NCBI RefSeq assembly: GCF_001421015.2
Contig: NZ_CP013023.1
Span: forward strand, 1,230,001 to 1,294,000
Source: Paenibacillus bovis
GTDB lineage: Bacteria > Bacillota > Bacilli > Paenibacillales > Paenibacillaceae
Direction of reading: 5' to 3'
Length of the DNA stretch: 64,000 bases
Part shown: piece after piece, positions 46,275 through 55,245 of the stretch
Numbering within the stretch: position 1 is the stretch's first letter
Layout: each line of letters opens with the position of its first letter
Translations under genes and position numbers: made by a program
The notes under the pieces: model-generated
The model's database searches: none
What the model was told of the DNA's origin: nothing
The model's input: the letters and a program-made list of their open reading frames with translations, nothing else

Positions 46275-47216
46275 ATGGAATATGTGATAGGAATAGATGG
46301 AGGCGGTACCTCGACAACCGCAGTGGCTGTAGATGGAAATGGGCAGCAAATCGCTTATGCAGAAGGTAATGCAAGCAATCCCAAATCGTCGGCTGGCACA
46401 GACTACAGGAGCAATATACATAATGTAATTTCACAGCTGCTAAGCGACTCTGCGCTGGTGCTTGAACAGTGCCGGGGGATAGGTGCAGGTGTAGCCGGAG
46501 TCTATACCCCGGAGGAATGCAGAGTCGTTGAGCAAGTGCTGCACAGTTACTGGCAGGAACGCGGACAACAGGCACCGGATATACGGGTCGTCAGTGACGC
46601 CGAGACTGCTCTGGCAGCAGCTTTTGGTACTAATCGCGGAATAGTGGCTATTGCAGGTACGGGGTCGATCGTGCTGGGTGTTCTGCCTTCCGGAGAGAGG
46701 GTGCGCGCCGGAGGCTGGGGACATATTTTAGGAGATCAGGGAAGTGGATACGCGATCGGACAGCGAACGCTGCAGACGGTGATGCTTGGCTACGATGGTA
46801 TCGTGGAGGTGACCGGATTATCGGACAAGGTACTGCAGCATTATGATGCACGTTCTGCCGAAGATCTGCGTCATATTGTATATCAGCCGCATATAGGCAA
46901 AAGACAGATCGCGGCAGCGGCAAAGCTTTGTATAGAAGCATCACAGTCGGGAGACGTGTTGGCACAGCAAATTATTACGCAGGCTGCCGTTGATATGGCT
47001 GAATTGGTACAGGCTCTGCTGAACCGGTATCCAGAGCTGGAGCAGACAGGCATCGCAGCGGCCGGTTCCATATTCCGTTATTCCGTGCTGTACCGGGAGA
47101 CATTTGTCCAGCAGCTGCAGCAAGGCTATGCTCGTTTGCCGGAGGTAAGACTGGCGGAGCAACAAGCAGCCTATGGTGCAGCTGTACTGATCATGAACAG
47201 GCTGGCAGAACATTGA
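46275..47216 (+). CDS. BadF/BadG/BcrA/BcrD-family sugar kinase, probable MurNAc/GlcNAc kinase
   Basis: 313 residues. Actin-fold ATPase motifs: phosphate 1 YVIGIDGGGTSTTAVAVD (about 3-20), phosphate 2 GIVAIAGTGSIVLG, GGWGHILGDQGSGYAIG and adenosine AAAGSIF. This matches the N-acetylglucosamine kinase branch that includes MurK of Clostridium. It would phosphorylate MurNAc or GlcNAc imported without a PTS. It lies 29 bases before murQ and is divergent from the MurR-like regulator. Confidence 0.83.
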   Translation: MEYVIGIDGGGTSTTAVAVDGNGQQIAYAEGNASNPKSSAGTDYRSNIHNVISQLLSDSALVLEQCRGIGAGVAGVYTPEECRVVEQVLHSYWQERGQQAPDIRVVSDAETALAAAFGTNRGIVAIAGTGSIVLGVLPSGERVRAGGWGHILGDQGSGYAIGQRTLQTVMLGYDGIVEVTGLSDKVLQHYDARSAEDLRHIVYQPHIGKRQIAAAAKLCIEASQSGDVLAQQIITQAAVDMAELVQALLNRYPELEQTGIAAAGSIFRYSVLYRETFVQQLQQGYARLPEVRLAEQQAAYGAAVLIMNRLAEH

Positions 47217-47245
47217 TTTTATAAAAATCGGGAGGGCAACAGGAG

Positions 47246-48151
47246 ATGAATCCATCCTTAGGCAAGCTGCTGACCGAGCAGCAAAATCCGCGTACCACAG
47301 GTATCGACGATATGACAGCAGAACAGATTTTGCGAGCAATTCATGAAGAAGATCGTACAGTACCGGCAGCAGTCGAACGCTGTATTCCCGAGATTGCCAA
47401 AGTCGTCGAAGCTATTACAGAGAGCTTCCGTACAGGCGGACGATTGCTGTATGCGGGAGCAGGTACCAGCGGACGGCTTGGTATTCTGGATGCGTCGGAA
47501 TGTCCACCTACCTATGGCAGTGATCCCGAGCAGGTCATTGGACTGATCGCAGGAGGCAGCCGGGCGATTCAGCAGGCGGTTGAAGGCGCCGAAGACAATC
47601 CGGAGCTGGGACGGCGGGATATTCGTGAACATCAAGTATCTGGCCGGGATGTGGTAGTGGGAATCGCTGCCAGCGGACGCACTCCGTATGTACTCGGAGC
47701 GATGCAGGAGGCTGTGGAACGTGGCGCAGTAGTTGTTGGAATCAGCAATAATCCTGATTCGGAGATGGGCAAGGTCGCTTCTATTATGATCGAGGCGGTA
47801 ACCGGCCCGGAGGCTATCGTCGGCTCCACACGCATGAAGGCGGGAACCGCACAGAAGCTGATTCTCAATATGCTGACTACAGCCTCCATGATTCGCTCCG
47901 GCAAAGTATACCGCAATTTGATGGTGGATATGCAGGCGACCAACGAAAAGCTGGCACTGCGCGCCCGGCGGCTGATCCAGCTGGCGACCGAAGCGGACGA
48001 TGATAAGGTGGAACAGGCTTATCTGGCTTCTGGAGGTCATGTGAAGACTGCTATTGTGATGATCCTGCTGCAGGTGGATGCCGATGCTGCAGCCGAACTG
48101 CTGCAAAGCAGCGGCGGTTTTGTGCGGCAAGTACTTGACCATTCATACTAG
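47246..48151 (+). CDS. murQ: N-acetylmuramic acid 6-phosphate etherase
   Basis: 301 residues, family length. SIS-fold motifs LLYAGAGTSGRLGILDASECPPT (two stretches about 71-93) and VVGIAASGRTPYVLGAMQEA are present, as is ALRARRL near the end of the fold. MurQ removes the lactyl ether of MurNAc-6-phosphate to give GlcNAc-6-phosphate, feeding wall sugars into metabolism. It follows the sugar kinase with a GGGAGG site and ends in a terminator. Confidence 0.94.
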   Translation: MNPSLGKLLTEQQNPRTTGIDDMTAEQILRAIHEEDRTVPAAVERCIPEIAKVVEAITESFRTGGRLLYAGAGTSGRLGILDASECPPTYGSDPEQVIGLIAGGSRAIQQAVEGAEDNPELGRRDIREHQVSGRDVVVGIAASGRTPYVLGAMQEAVERGAVVVGISNNPDSEMGKVASIMIEAVTGPEAIVGSTRMKAGTAQKLILNMLTTASMIRSGKVYRNLMVDMQATNEKLALRARRLIQLATEADDDKVEQAYLASGGHVKTAIVMILLQVDADAAAELLQSSGGFVRQVLDHSY

Positions 48152-48164
48152 ACTTTACAGATAG

Positions 48165-48193
48165 AGCATCCGCGGACAAACGGATGCTTTTTG
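48165..48193 (+). terminator. Terminator of kinase-murQ
   Basis: AGCATCCG pairs with CGGATGCT around an 8-nt loop, followed by TTTTTG. Confidence 0.8.
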
Positions 48194-48303
48194 TGCAGCA
48201 AAGGATGCTAAGGCAGATGCGGTCCGATTCCGATGCATACAACGAAAAAAGAAGTGCGCTAGATATTCCTTGTTTTATCCCGCTATAGCTCTGCGGATAG
48301 AAC

Positions 48304-48312
48304 TGGTATAAT
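48304..48312 (+). promoter_or_regulatory. Extended -10 promoter upstream of lipL
   Basis: TGGTATAAT gives the extended -10 (TGn) and a perfect TATAAT at 48307-48312, 58 bases before the lipL start. The -35 region is weak, as is usual for extended -10 promoters. It may also drive the following six-gene set. Confidence 0.5.
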
Positions 48313-48369
48313 AACAAGTATCAGACAGAGTACGGATAAGACGGTACTGCTGGAAATGGAGGGAGCAGT

Positions 48370-49224
48370 TTGACAGATAATCAGCAGGTACAGCCCACAG
48401 TTACCGGGGGCGGGAAAACCAATTGGCCGGAAGGATTGGAACAGGCGGTGTGGTATGAGACGCCGCTGCTCGGCAAAGAGGTACCGATGCTGCAGCCGTT
48501 GGCATGGGAAGAACTGATGTGCCGCCAGGTAGGCATTGGACATCCGCCGGTCGTACATATGTGGCGTCATACGGATGGTATGACTATCGGTCTACGGGAT
48601 CGCAGGCTGTCGAATGCAGCTGCTGCCATGAAGCAGATCCAGCAGGAAGGAACAGCGATCTGCGTACGCCCTTCCGGCGGTGCAGCTGTACCCCTGCATC
48701 CGGGTATCCTGAACTTATCGATTATTTTGCCTAATCCCAAGCATCGTATCAATATTCATGAAGACTTTCAATTTATGGCCGACTGGATTAGCCAGGCCGT
48801 TTATCCATGGAGCCGTGAGGTATATACCGGAGAAGTGGAGGGTGCCTTTTGCCCGGGAGATTACGATATCGGTATTCATGGTCGCAAATTCTGTGGGATC
48901 GCCCAGCGTCGCCAGGCCAAAGCCTATATTATTACCGCTTTTGTGATTGTGAATGGGCAAGGGGATGAGCTGGCCGAGCAGATCAGGCAGTTCTACGAGC
49001 GGGCAGCGGGTCCCGAAGATCAGGGCTATCCGGTCGTGCGTCAGGGAACGATGGGAGGGCTGGGTGAGCTGGCAGGAGTGCCTTCTGTAGATGCCTACCA
49101 GACAGAGCTGCAGCGACTGCTGAATAATGGACAATTGCCGGATATACGGGATGGATCAGAAGTATTTAGCAAGGATGAAATAGAGCAGATGATGACTTAT
49201 CTGCATGAACGCTACGACGAATAG
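48370..49224 (+). CDS. lipL: Octanoyl-[GcvH]:protein N-octanoyltransferase-like protein
   Basis: 284 residues from a TTG start, with GGAGGGAG just upstream. The biotin/lipoate protein ligase fold is recognisable (AICVRPSGGAAVPLHPGILNLS), and EGAFCPGDYDIGIHGRKFCG carries the Cys typical of LipL's acyl intermediate. LipL moves octanoyl from GcvH to E2 subunits in lipoate assembly. The gene is 32 bases before the KAS III gene and on the same strand, so it may be the first gene of that transcript. Confidence 0.85.
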   Translation: MTDNQQVQPTVTGGGKTNWPEGLEQAVWYETPLLGKEVPMLQPLAWEELMCRQVGIGHPPVVHMWRHTDGMTIGLRDRRLSNAAAAMKQIQQEGTAICVRPSGGAAVPLHPGILNLSIILPNPKHRINIHEDFQFMADWISQAVYPWSREVYTGEVEGAFCPGDYDIGIHGRKFCGIAQRRQAKAYIITAFVIVNGQGDELAEQIRQFYERAAGPEDQGYPVVRQGTMGGLGELAGVPSVDAYQTELQRLLNNGQLPDIRDGSEVFSKDEIEQMMTYLHERYDE

Positions 49225-49256
49225 CTTTATTCTATCAATAGATTAGAGGGATTATT

Positions 49257-50255
49257 ATGCAGCTTCGCAAAGTGAAAATTATGGGAACAGGCAAATATTT
49301 GCCGCGTCAGGCCGTAACCGATGCACAGGTAGATCAGCGTCTGGGCGTCAAGCCCGGTTGGGCTGCCAAAGCAGGCGGTGTCGGTACGCGGTATTACGTG
49401 GATAAAGGCGAGACAGCCTCTACGATGGGAGCGGCAGCGGCTTATTCTGCGCTTGAAGCAGCCGGACTGACATTTGACGATATCGATTGTCTCGTGTGCA
49501 CGAGCGGCACCAAGGAGCAGCCGCTGCCCAGCACGGCTTCTTTTATCCAGCAGGCGATGGGGCAGGAAGATTCCGGCATACCTGCTTTTGATATTGACGG
49601 TACATGTCTGAGCTTTGTTTTTGGTCTGGATACGTTATCCTATCTCGTAGCAGCCGGACGCTATCGTTATGTATTGCTGGTAGCGACAGAGGTAGCTTCG
49701 GCAGGACTGGACTGGAGTCAAAAGGAAAGCGCCGTACTGTTCGGCGATGGAGCTGCTGCCGTCGTGATCGGACCGGCAGCCGCCGATGAATCTTCAGCGA
49801 TTATACATACTTCACTTCATACGTATAGCAAAGGAGCACGTTATTCGGAGGTGGCAGCCGGCGGTACCCGTTTCCCGCATGGGCATGAGCAGGCAGCTGC
49901 ACCGGCTTATCTGTTCCAAATGGACGGTCCCGCGATTTTCCGGATGGCTTCCCGGTTACTGCCGGAATTTATCGAGGATCTGCTGACACAATCTCGGACG
50001 GTGATGAACGATTTTCGGATGGTAATTCCACATCAGGGCAGTGCGATGGCGATGCGGCTGATGCGCCGCAAGCTGGGGATCGAAGAGGAACAATTTATGA
50101 ATATTACACCCAATCATGGCAATACAATTGCGGCTTCGATCCCGATGGGACTGCATGAAGCGATTGTGCAGGGGCGGATTCGTCGCGGCGACCGGATCAT
50201 GCTGCTCGGTACGGCAGCCGGGTTGTCGCTGGGAGGCATGGTGCTTGATTACTAA
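49257..50255 (+). CDS. Beta-ketoacyl-ACP synthase III-like condensing enzyme
   Basis: 332 residues. The KAS III triad is intact: Cys117 (DIDGTCLSFVFGL), His259 (IPHQGSA) and Asn289 (NHGNTIAAS), with the 30-residue His-Asn spacing of FabH. The C-terminal glycine loop is LLGTAAGLSLGGMVL. It condenses an acyl thioester with a second acyl or malonyl unit. The divergent N-terminal substrate region and the operon context (ATP-grasp, OleD-like, adenylating enzyme) suggest a dedicated biosynthetic role rather than housekeeping FabH. Its 3' end overlaps the ATP-grasp gene by 11 bases. Confidence 0.85.
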   Translation: MQLRKVKIMGTGKYLPRQAVTDAQVDQRLGVKPGWAAKAGGVGTRYYVDKGETASTMGAAAAYSALEAAGLTFDDIDCLVCTSGTKEQPLPSTASFIQQAMGQEDSGIPAFDIDGTCLSFVFGLDTLSYLVAAGRYRYVLLVATEVASAGLDWSQKESAVLFGDGAAAVVIGPAAADESSAIIHTSLHTYSKGARYSEVAAGGTRFPHGHEQAAAPAYLFQMDGPAIFRMASRLLPEFIEDLLTQSRTVMNDFRMVIPHQGSAMAMRLMRRKLGIEEEQFMNITPNHGNTIAASIPMGLHEAIVQGRIRRGDRIMLLGTAAGLSLGGMVLDY

Positions 50256-51744
50256 AACTGCCGCTCCGCAGCGTATTCTGCTCACCGGCGGCCGTGCTCC
50301 GGTCGCCCTGGAGCTGGCTCGTCAGCTGCATGCCGGTGGACATACGATATATGTAGCAGAGAGCGCAGCCTATCATCTATGCCGCACGTCCAATGCAGTA
50401 ACGGCCAGTTTTCGTCTGCCGCCGCCGCGCCAGCAACCGGAAGCGTATTTGGAAAAGCTATCGCAGCTATTGGTAGAGCTGGAGATTCAGCTGCTGCTGC
50501 CTACATGCGAAGAAATCTTTTATATTGCCCACGGGTATGAACAGCTTAACCGGATCTGCCGGGTTCTGTCTCCTCCCCTGGAATCGCTGCGACCTCTACA
50601 TCACAAAGGCGATTTTATCCGGCAGGTACGTCAGGCAGGACTGGCAGCACCGGTGACGCGGTTGATTACCGATGCAGTGGCATGGCAGCAGGCCCAGCAA
50701 AGTATCCGTAAATGGGTACAATCTGTAGAGTCTCTACCGGAGGACTTGGTAGACCCTACCTGGCTCCAGCAGCCGGTCGCAACAAATGCCGACATGCCTA
50801 TAAGCAGTTTACAAGCTTCTAAACCATCCCGATTTGCTGACAAATCACTGTCTACCGTGCAGACCCCGTCGGCCGGGAGAGCAGGCTGCCAAGCAGAGGA
50901 TAAGGATGGAAGTGAATGTAGCGACGGGATCTACGATGGGCCGGTGGTATTAAAGCCGGCTTATTCGCGCTTTGCTTCCCGTGTGCTGATGCCTGCTTTT
51001 TTTCGGCAATTATACCGGGATCGCGGCAGGCGTACAGATCGTCAATCTACCCTGTCCGCAGCGGTACCTGCTTCATTATCTGCCGCAGAGCCATGGATCG
51101 CCCAGCGCTATCTGGAAGGGGGAAATATATGTACCTACAGCATTGTGCACGAAGGTGTTGTCGTGGCCCATGCAGCGTATCGGAGTCAGTATCGCAGCAG
51201 TCAGGCGGGAGCCAGTGTTCATTTTGAAGCTCTGGATGGAGCGGACACGCTGGCCTGGGTACGACAGTTTATCGAAGGACAGCAGAGGACGCAAGGGAAC
51301 GAGTTCAGCGGGCAAATCAGCTTCGATCTGATTAGCTCGGCTGTCGATCAGCAGCTCTATCCGATCGAATGCAATCCACGAACCACAAGCGGTGTGCATT
51401 TATTTCGTCCAGAAGATGGATTGGAGCTGGCGCTGCTTTGCCCGGATCAATTGGTTGCCGCGCAGCGGATCATTCAGCCGCAGCCGGGCAGCCGCGCGAT
51501 GCTGACACTGCCCATGCTGATTAGCGGCTGGCGCCAGCGTTGGTCAGGGCAGGATTGGAAAAGATGGTTCGCAGCTATGCGAGGAACAAGAGATGCAATC
51601 TATCATGCCCGGGATCGAGGACCTTATATAGAGCAGTTCCGATTGGTTCGGGCGGCCTGGCGACTGAGCAGGCAGCAGCGCATATCGGTCACCGAAGCAT
51701 TAACCCACGATATCGAATGGAACGGACAGCCGATCCAACCATGA
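50245..51744 (+). CDS. ATP-grasp ligase-like enzyme
   Basis: 499 residues from a TTG at 50245, 8 bases after GGGAGG inside the KAS III gene. The N-terminus RILLTGGRAPVALELARQLH is the pre-ATP-grasp Rossmann-like lobe. ATP-grasp features follow: DGPVVLKPAYSRFASRVL, WIAQRYLEGGNICTYSIV and the metal-binding LYPIECNPRTTSGVH. About 60 residues (about 205-270) of low-complexity Ser/Asp/Gln are inserted before the ATP lobe. Such enzymes resemble carbamoyl-phosphate synthase large chain fragments and form amide or ester bonds via acyl phosphates. The substrate is unknown. Confidence 0.8.
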   Translation: MITKTAAPQRILLTGGRAPVALELARQLHAGGHTIYVAESAAYHLCRTSNAVTASFRLPPPRQQPEAYLEKLSQLLVELEIQLLLPTCEEIFYIAHGYEQLNRICRVLSPPLESLRPLHHKGDFIRQVRQAGLAAPVTRLITDAVAWQQAQQSIRKWVQSVESLPEDLVDPTWLQQPVATNADMPISSLQASKPSRFADKSLSTVQTPSAGRAGCQAEDKDGSECSDGIYDGPVVLKPAYSRFASRVLMPAFFRQLYRDRGRRTDRQSTLSAAVPASLSAAEPWIAQRYLEGGNICTYSIVHEGVVVAHAAYRSQYRSSQAGASVHFEALDGADTLAWVRQFIEGQQRTQGNEFSGQISFDLISSAVDQQLYPIECNPRTTSGVHLFRPEDGLELALLCPDQLVAAQRIIQPQPGSRAMLTLPMLISGWRQRWSGQDWKRWFAAMRGTRDAIYHARDRGPYIEQFRLVRAAWRLSRQQRISVTEALTHDIEWNGQPIQP

Positions 51745-51766
51745 TCGACACGAAAAGAGGCAGAAC

Positions 51767-52771
51767 ATGAAGAAAGCATTAGTTACCGGAGCGACCGGCT
51801 TTCTCGGCGGACATATGACCAGACGACTGCTGGCACAAGGCTGGCAGGTCACCGCAACCGGACGAAATGAACAGGCTGGCCGTCAGTTGGCTGCAGCAGG
51901 CGCACAATTTATTCCGATCGAGCTGAGCAATCGGGAGCAGGTTATAGAAGTCTGCCGGGAGCAGCAGTATGTGTTTCACTGTGCGGCCCTGTCTTCGCCT
52001 TGGGGCTCGTATCGTGATTTCCTTTCCAGCAATGTAGAGGCTACCCGGTATGTATCAGATGGTTGTCTGCGGCATGGAGTACAGCGGCTGATCCATATTT
52101 CCACGCCCAGTATTTATTTTGACTATCGGACACGCTACGGGATTCGGGAAAGTGATCCATTGCCGCGCAAGCCTGCCAATCATTATGCGGCTACCAAGCT
52201 GATGGCGGAGCAACTGCTGCAGCAAGCCTGGCAGCAGCAAGAGCTGCCGGTCGTGATGCTGCGTCCGCGGGCAATCTTCGGACCCATGGATCAGACACTG
52301 TTCCCGAGGCTGCTGGAGGCAAATCGCAAGTCCGGTGTGCCGCTGCTGAATGGCGGGCAAGCCGAGATCGATCTGACGTATGTGGATAATGTGCTGGATG
52401 CGATGCTGCTGGCCGCTTTTGCCCCGGCTGGTGTGCTTGGGCAGGCCTATAATATTTCCAATGGAGAAGCTATGCCGTTTGGTATGCTGCTCACCCGTTT
52501 GTTCGAACAACTGGGATTGCCTCTGCGTACACGTTCAATTCCGGTCAAAGCAGCCTATACGGCTGCAGGCATACTGGAGACCGCCTATCGGCTGCTACCA
52601 TTGTCCGGCGAACCGCTGCTCACCCGGTATACGGTAGGTTCTATTGCTGTACCGCATACACTGGATATTCAGCGCGCCCGGGAAGAACTGGGCTACGTAC
52701 CGGCTGTGACGGTTGATGAGGGACTGCAGCGCTTTGCCCGCTGGTGGCGGCAGGAACATCATATGGAATAA
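51767..52771 (+). CDS. NAD(P)-dependent epimerase/reductase, OleD/3-beta-HSD-like
   Basis: 334 residues, an extended SDR. TGATGFLGGHMTRRLLAQGW (about 8-27) is the cofactor loop, HCAALSSPWG the typical beta4 segment, and YAATK (about 142-146) the catalytic Tyr-Lys. LRPRAIFGPMD and TYVDNVLDAMLLA fit the 3-beta-hydroxysteroid dehydrogenase/OleD branch, which in olefin synthesis reduces the beta-keto acid made by OleA. It starts 22 bases after the ATP-grasp gene. Confidence 0.85.
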   Translation: MKKALVTGATGFLGGHMTRRLLAQGWQVTATGRNEQAGRQLAAAGAQFIPIELSNREQVIEVCREQQYVFHCAALSSPWGSYRDFLSSNVEATRYVSDGCLRHGVQRLIHISTPSIYFDYRTRYGIRESDPLPRKPANHYAATKLMAEQLLQQAWQQQELPVVMLRPRAIFGPMDQTLFPRLLEANRKSGVPLLNGGQAEIDLTYVDNVLDAMLLAAFAPAGVLGQAYNISNGEAMPFGMLLTRLFEQLGLPLRTRSIPVKAAYTAAGILETAYRLLPLSGEPLLTRYTVGSIAVPHTLDIQRAREELGYVPAVTVDEGLQRFARWWRQEHHME

Positions 52772-52821
52772 CCCGGATGAACCGTCTATTGTCTGTTCCT
52801 GGGTAAAAGGAGAGAAAAGAT

Positions 52822-53751
52822 ATGCTGACATCTACGCCAGTATCCCTGTGGCTGGGAGCGGCAGGTTACTGCACCCATCCCGAAGTGCTGACAATCCGTG
52901 GCGGAACGCTACGTCCGGTCGCTTTTCCGGCAGGGTTTGCCTGTATCCGTCATCCGAAGCATGGGATCATTCTGTTTGATACGGGCTATAGCAGCCGCTT
53001 TTTTACAGAAACGGCTACTCTTCCACAGGCCGCTTATCGTTATATTACGCCTGTTGTATATGAGGAGCAGGACAGCGCAGCTGATCAGCTGGGTCGTATG
53101 GAGATAGATGCTGCTGACGTACAGTATGTGATCCTGTCGCATTTTCACGGGGATCATATTGCGGCTGTTCAGGACTTTCCCAATTCCCGTTTTATCTATC
53201 TGGCGGAATCATATGAAGCTGTACGTAAGCTCGGAACACTGCGCGCGGTCAAGGCAGGCTTTCTGAGCGGCCTGCTGCCGGAGGATTGGATAGAGCGCTC
53301 CCTGCCTTTTTACAGAAAAGATCTGATACATCCGAGTACATCTGGCCAGCTACGGGCTGTAGAACGAAAATTATCTGTATCAAGCAAGTCGTCTGCATCA
53401 GGTGAATGGTCTGTATCCAGGGAAGCATATGGTCCGCAGCATGATTTATTTGGAGACGGCAGCCTGTTCGCGATAGAGCTATCCGGTCATGCCGAAGGAA
53501 TGATAGGCCTGTTATTGTCAACTTCTTCGCATGATTATCTGCTCTGTGCGGACACCGTCTGGTCCAGCCGGGCGCTGCGCGAGAATCGCCGGCCGCATCC
53601 GCTGGCCGGGATTATCATGTCGGATCGCAGGGAGTATGTCCGCAGCATGGATCGTCTGCGCGAGTGGTCGAGTACGAATCCGGAGCTGCGTATCGTACCG
53701 AGCCACTGCAGGGAAGTGCTGGCTGAATGGGGAGGGAGGTGGCTAACATGA
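52822..53751 (+). CDS. Metallo-beta-lactamase-fold hydrolase
   Basis: 309 residues, after AAAGGAGAG. The H-x-H-x-D-H metal motif is LSHFHGDHIAAV (about 109-120). Further metal residues are in LSGHAEGMIGLLLS and VPSHCREVL. The N-terminal part (FDTGYSSRF) resembles the lactonase branch (AHL lactonase-like). In this operon it might open a lactone or thioester. A Ser-rich insertion lies about 175-200. The last four bases (ATGA) overlap the next gene. Confidence 0.82.
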   Translation: MLTSTPVSLWLGAAGYCTHPEVLTIRGGTLRPVAFPAGFACIRHPKHGIILFDTGYSSRFFTETATLPQAAYRYITPVVYEEQDSAADQLGRMEIDAADVQYVILSHFHGDHIAAVQDFPNSRFIYLAESYEAVRKLGTLRAVKAGFLSGLLPEDWIERSLPFYRKDLIHPSTSGQLRAVERKLSVSSKSSASGEWSVSREAYGPQHDLFGDGSLFAIELSGHAEGMIGLLLSTSSHDYLLCADTVWSSRALRENRRPHPLAGIIMSDRREYVRSMDRLREWSSTNPELRIVPSHCREVLAEWGGRWLT

Positions 53752-55073
53752 ATAGCGACACACTACGCATCCTGTATCATTATATGCAAACTCGTCATCT
53801 GCACCGCTGGTCGGGTCGCGAAGCGCTGGAGCGTTGGCAGGAACGACGGATTATTCGGCAAATACGCCGGATTCGGGCGGTGTCCGCTTTTTACCGTGAT
53901 CTATGGAAAGGACTGCCGGATCATGCATGGCGCCAATTCCCCATCATTGACAAACAGATCATGATGGAGCATTTTGACAGACTGAATACAGTGGGAATCC
54001 GATGTGAAGAAGCGATGAAGCTCGCGCTTCAAGCGGAGCAGACGAGAGATTTTCAGCCGCTGCTGAATGGCGTAACCGTAGGGCTGTCCTCGGGTACATC
54101 GGGGAATCGGGGCTTATTTCTGGTCAGTCCGCAGGAGCAGGCTGCCTGGACAGGAACGGTGCTGGCCAAGCTGCTGCCCGGCGGACTGAAACGGGAAGCA
54201 CGGATAGCCTTTTTCCTGCGTGCCAACAGTAATCTATACGAATCGGTTCGCAAGGGTAAGCTGCAGTTTCGTTACTTTGACCTGATGTGTCCGCTGGAGG
54301 AGCATCTGGAGCAGATGAACCAGTATCGTCCCACCATCTGGGTCGCTCCGGCTTCGATGCTGCGACTGCTGGCGGAGGAATATGCAGCTGGACGACTGAA
54401 TGTCCAGCCGCAGCGGATAATTGCTGTTGCCGAAGTACTGGACCCTCTGGATCAGCAGTATATCGAACAGACCTTTGAACAGACAGTACATCAGGTGTAT
54501 CAATGTACAGAGGGATTTCTGGGAGCTACCTGTGCACACGGCACGATTCATCTGAATGAAGATTTGGTCTGTATCGAAAAGGAATATATCGATCGGGATA
54601 GCAGGCGTTTTATGCCGATCATTACCGACTTCTCACGGATCACGCAGCCGATTATCCGGTATCGGCTGAATGATATTCTGACAGAATCTGCCGCACCCTG
54701 TCTATGCGGTTCGCCGTTCACTGCGATCGAGCGGATTGAGGGACGATACGATGATATCCTGTATATCCGGCACAATCAGCACCACCAAAAAATCCCGTTA
54801 TTCCCTGATCTGGTCACCCGGGCGATTATTGCGGCTTCTCCGCATATTAGTCATTACCGTGTAATTCAGCAGGCAGAAGATAGACTGGAGATTGCTTACC
54901 GGCTGACCGATACAGATGAAGCCAGCGCAGTCGTGGAGCAGTCAATACAGAACCGGATCGAGACAATCTGTCAGGGGCTGCATGGTATTCCGCCTCATAT
55001 CCGATTTACCGCCTATGACTTTACACCGGGGCCAGTAAAGCTGCGCCGAGTAGAGAGACGATGGAACATATAG
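53748..55073 (+). CDS. F390 synthetase/PaaK-like adenylate-forming enzyme
   Basis: 441 residues from the ATG at 53748, overlapping the previous stop (ATGA), with GGGAGGG upstream. The nucleotide-binding P-loop of adenylating enzymes is VGLSSGTSGNRGLFLVS (about 114-130). YQCTEGFLGATC and RYRLNDILTES with a Cys-x-Cys (CLCGSPF) follow, typical of the F390 synthetase-related family. Family members activate carboxylates as AMP esters, with or without CoA transfer. Bacillales do not make F420, so the name reflects similarity only. An acid-activating role in the pathway is inferred. Confidence 0.82.
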   Translation: MNSDTLRILYHYMQTRHLHRWSGREALERWQERRIIRQIRRIRAVSAFYRDLWKGLPDHAWRQFPIIDKQIMMEHFDRLNTVGIRCEEAMKLALQAEQTRDFQPLLNGVTVGLSSGTSGNRGLFLVSPQEQAAWTGTVLAKLLPGGLKREARIAFFLRANSNLYESVRKGKLQFRYFDLMCPLEEHLEQMNQYRPTIWVAPASMLRLLAEEYAAGRLNVQPQRIIAVAEVLDPLDQQYIEQTFEQTVHQVYQCTEGFLGATCAHGTIHLNEDLVCIEKEYIDRDSRRFMPIITDFSRITQPIIRYRLNDILTESAAPCLCGSPFTAIERIEGRYDDILYIRHNQHHQKIPLFPDLVTRAIIAASPHISHYRVIQQAEDRLEIAYRLTDTDEASAVVEQSIQNRIETICQGLHGIPPHIRFTAYDFTPGPVKLRRVERRWNI

Positions 55074-55245
55074 CTGTTAGCTGCACAATGACCGAATAAG
55101 AATGGACAGTGGACAGCATATCACCGAATCACTGCATAACCGCATCTTTATTTCCTGGCAAATTACAGTTACAGTTTTACGACCATGCATCATTCGGAAT
55201 CCATCGTTATCTTCTCTTGATTCCAGTACAAAGGAGCACATCCTC

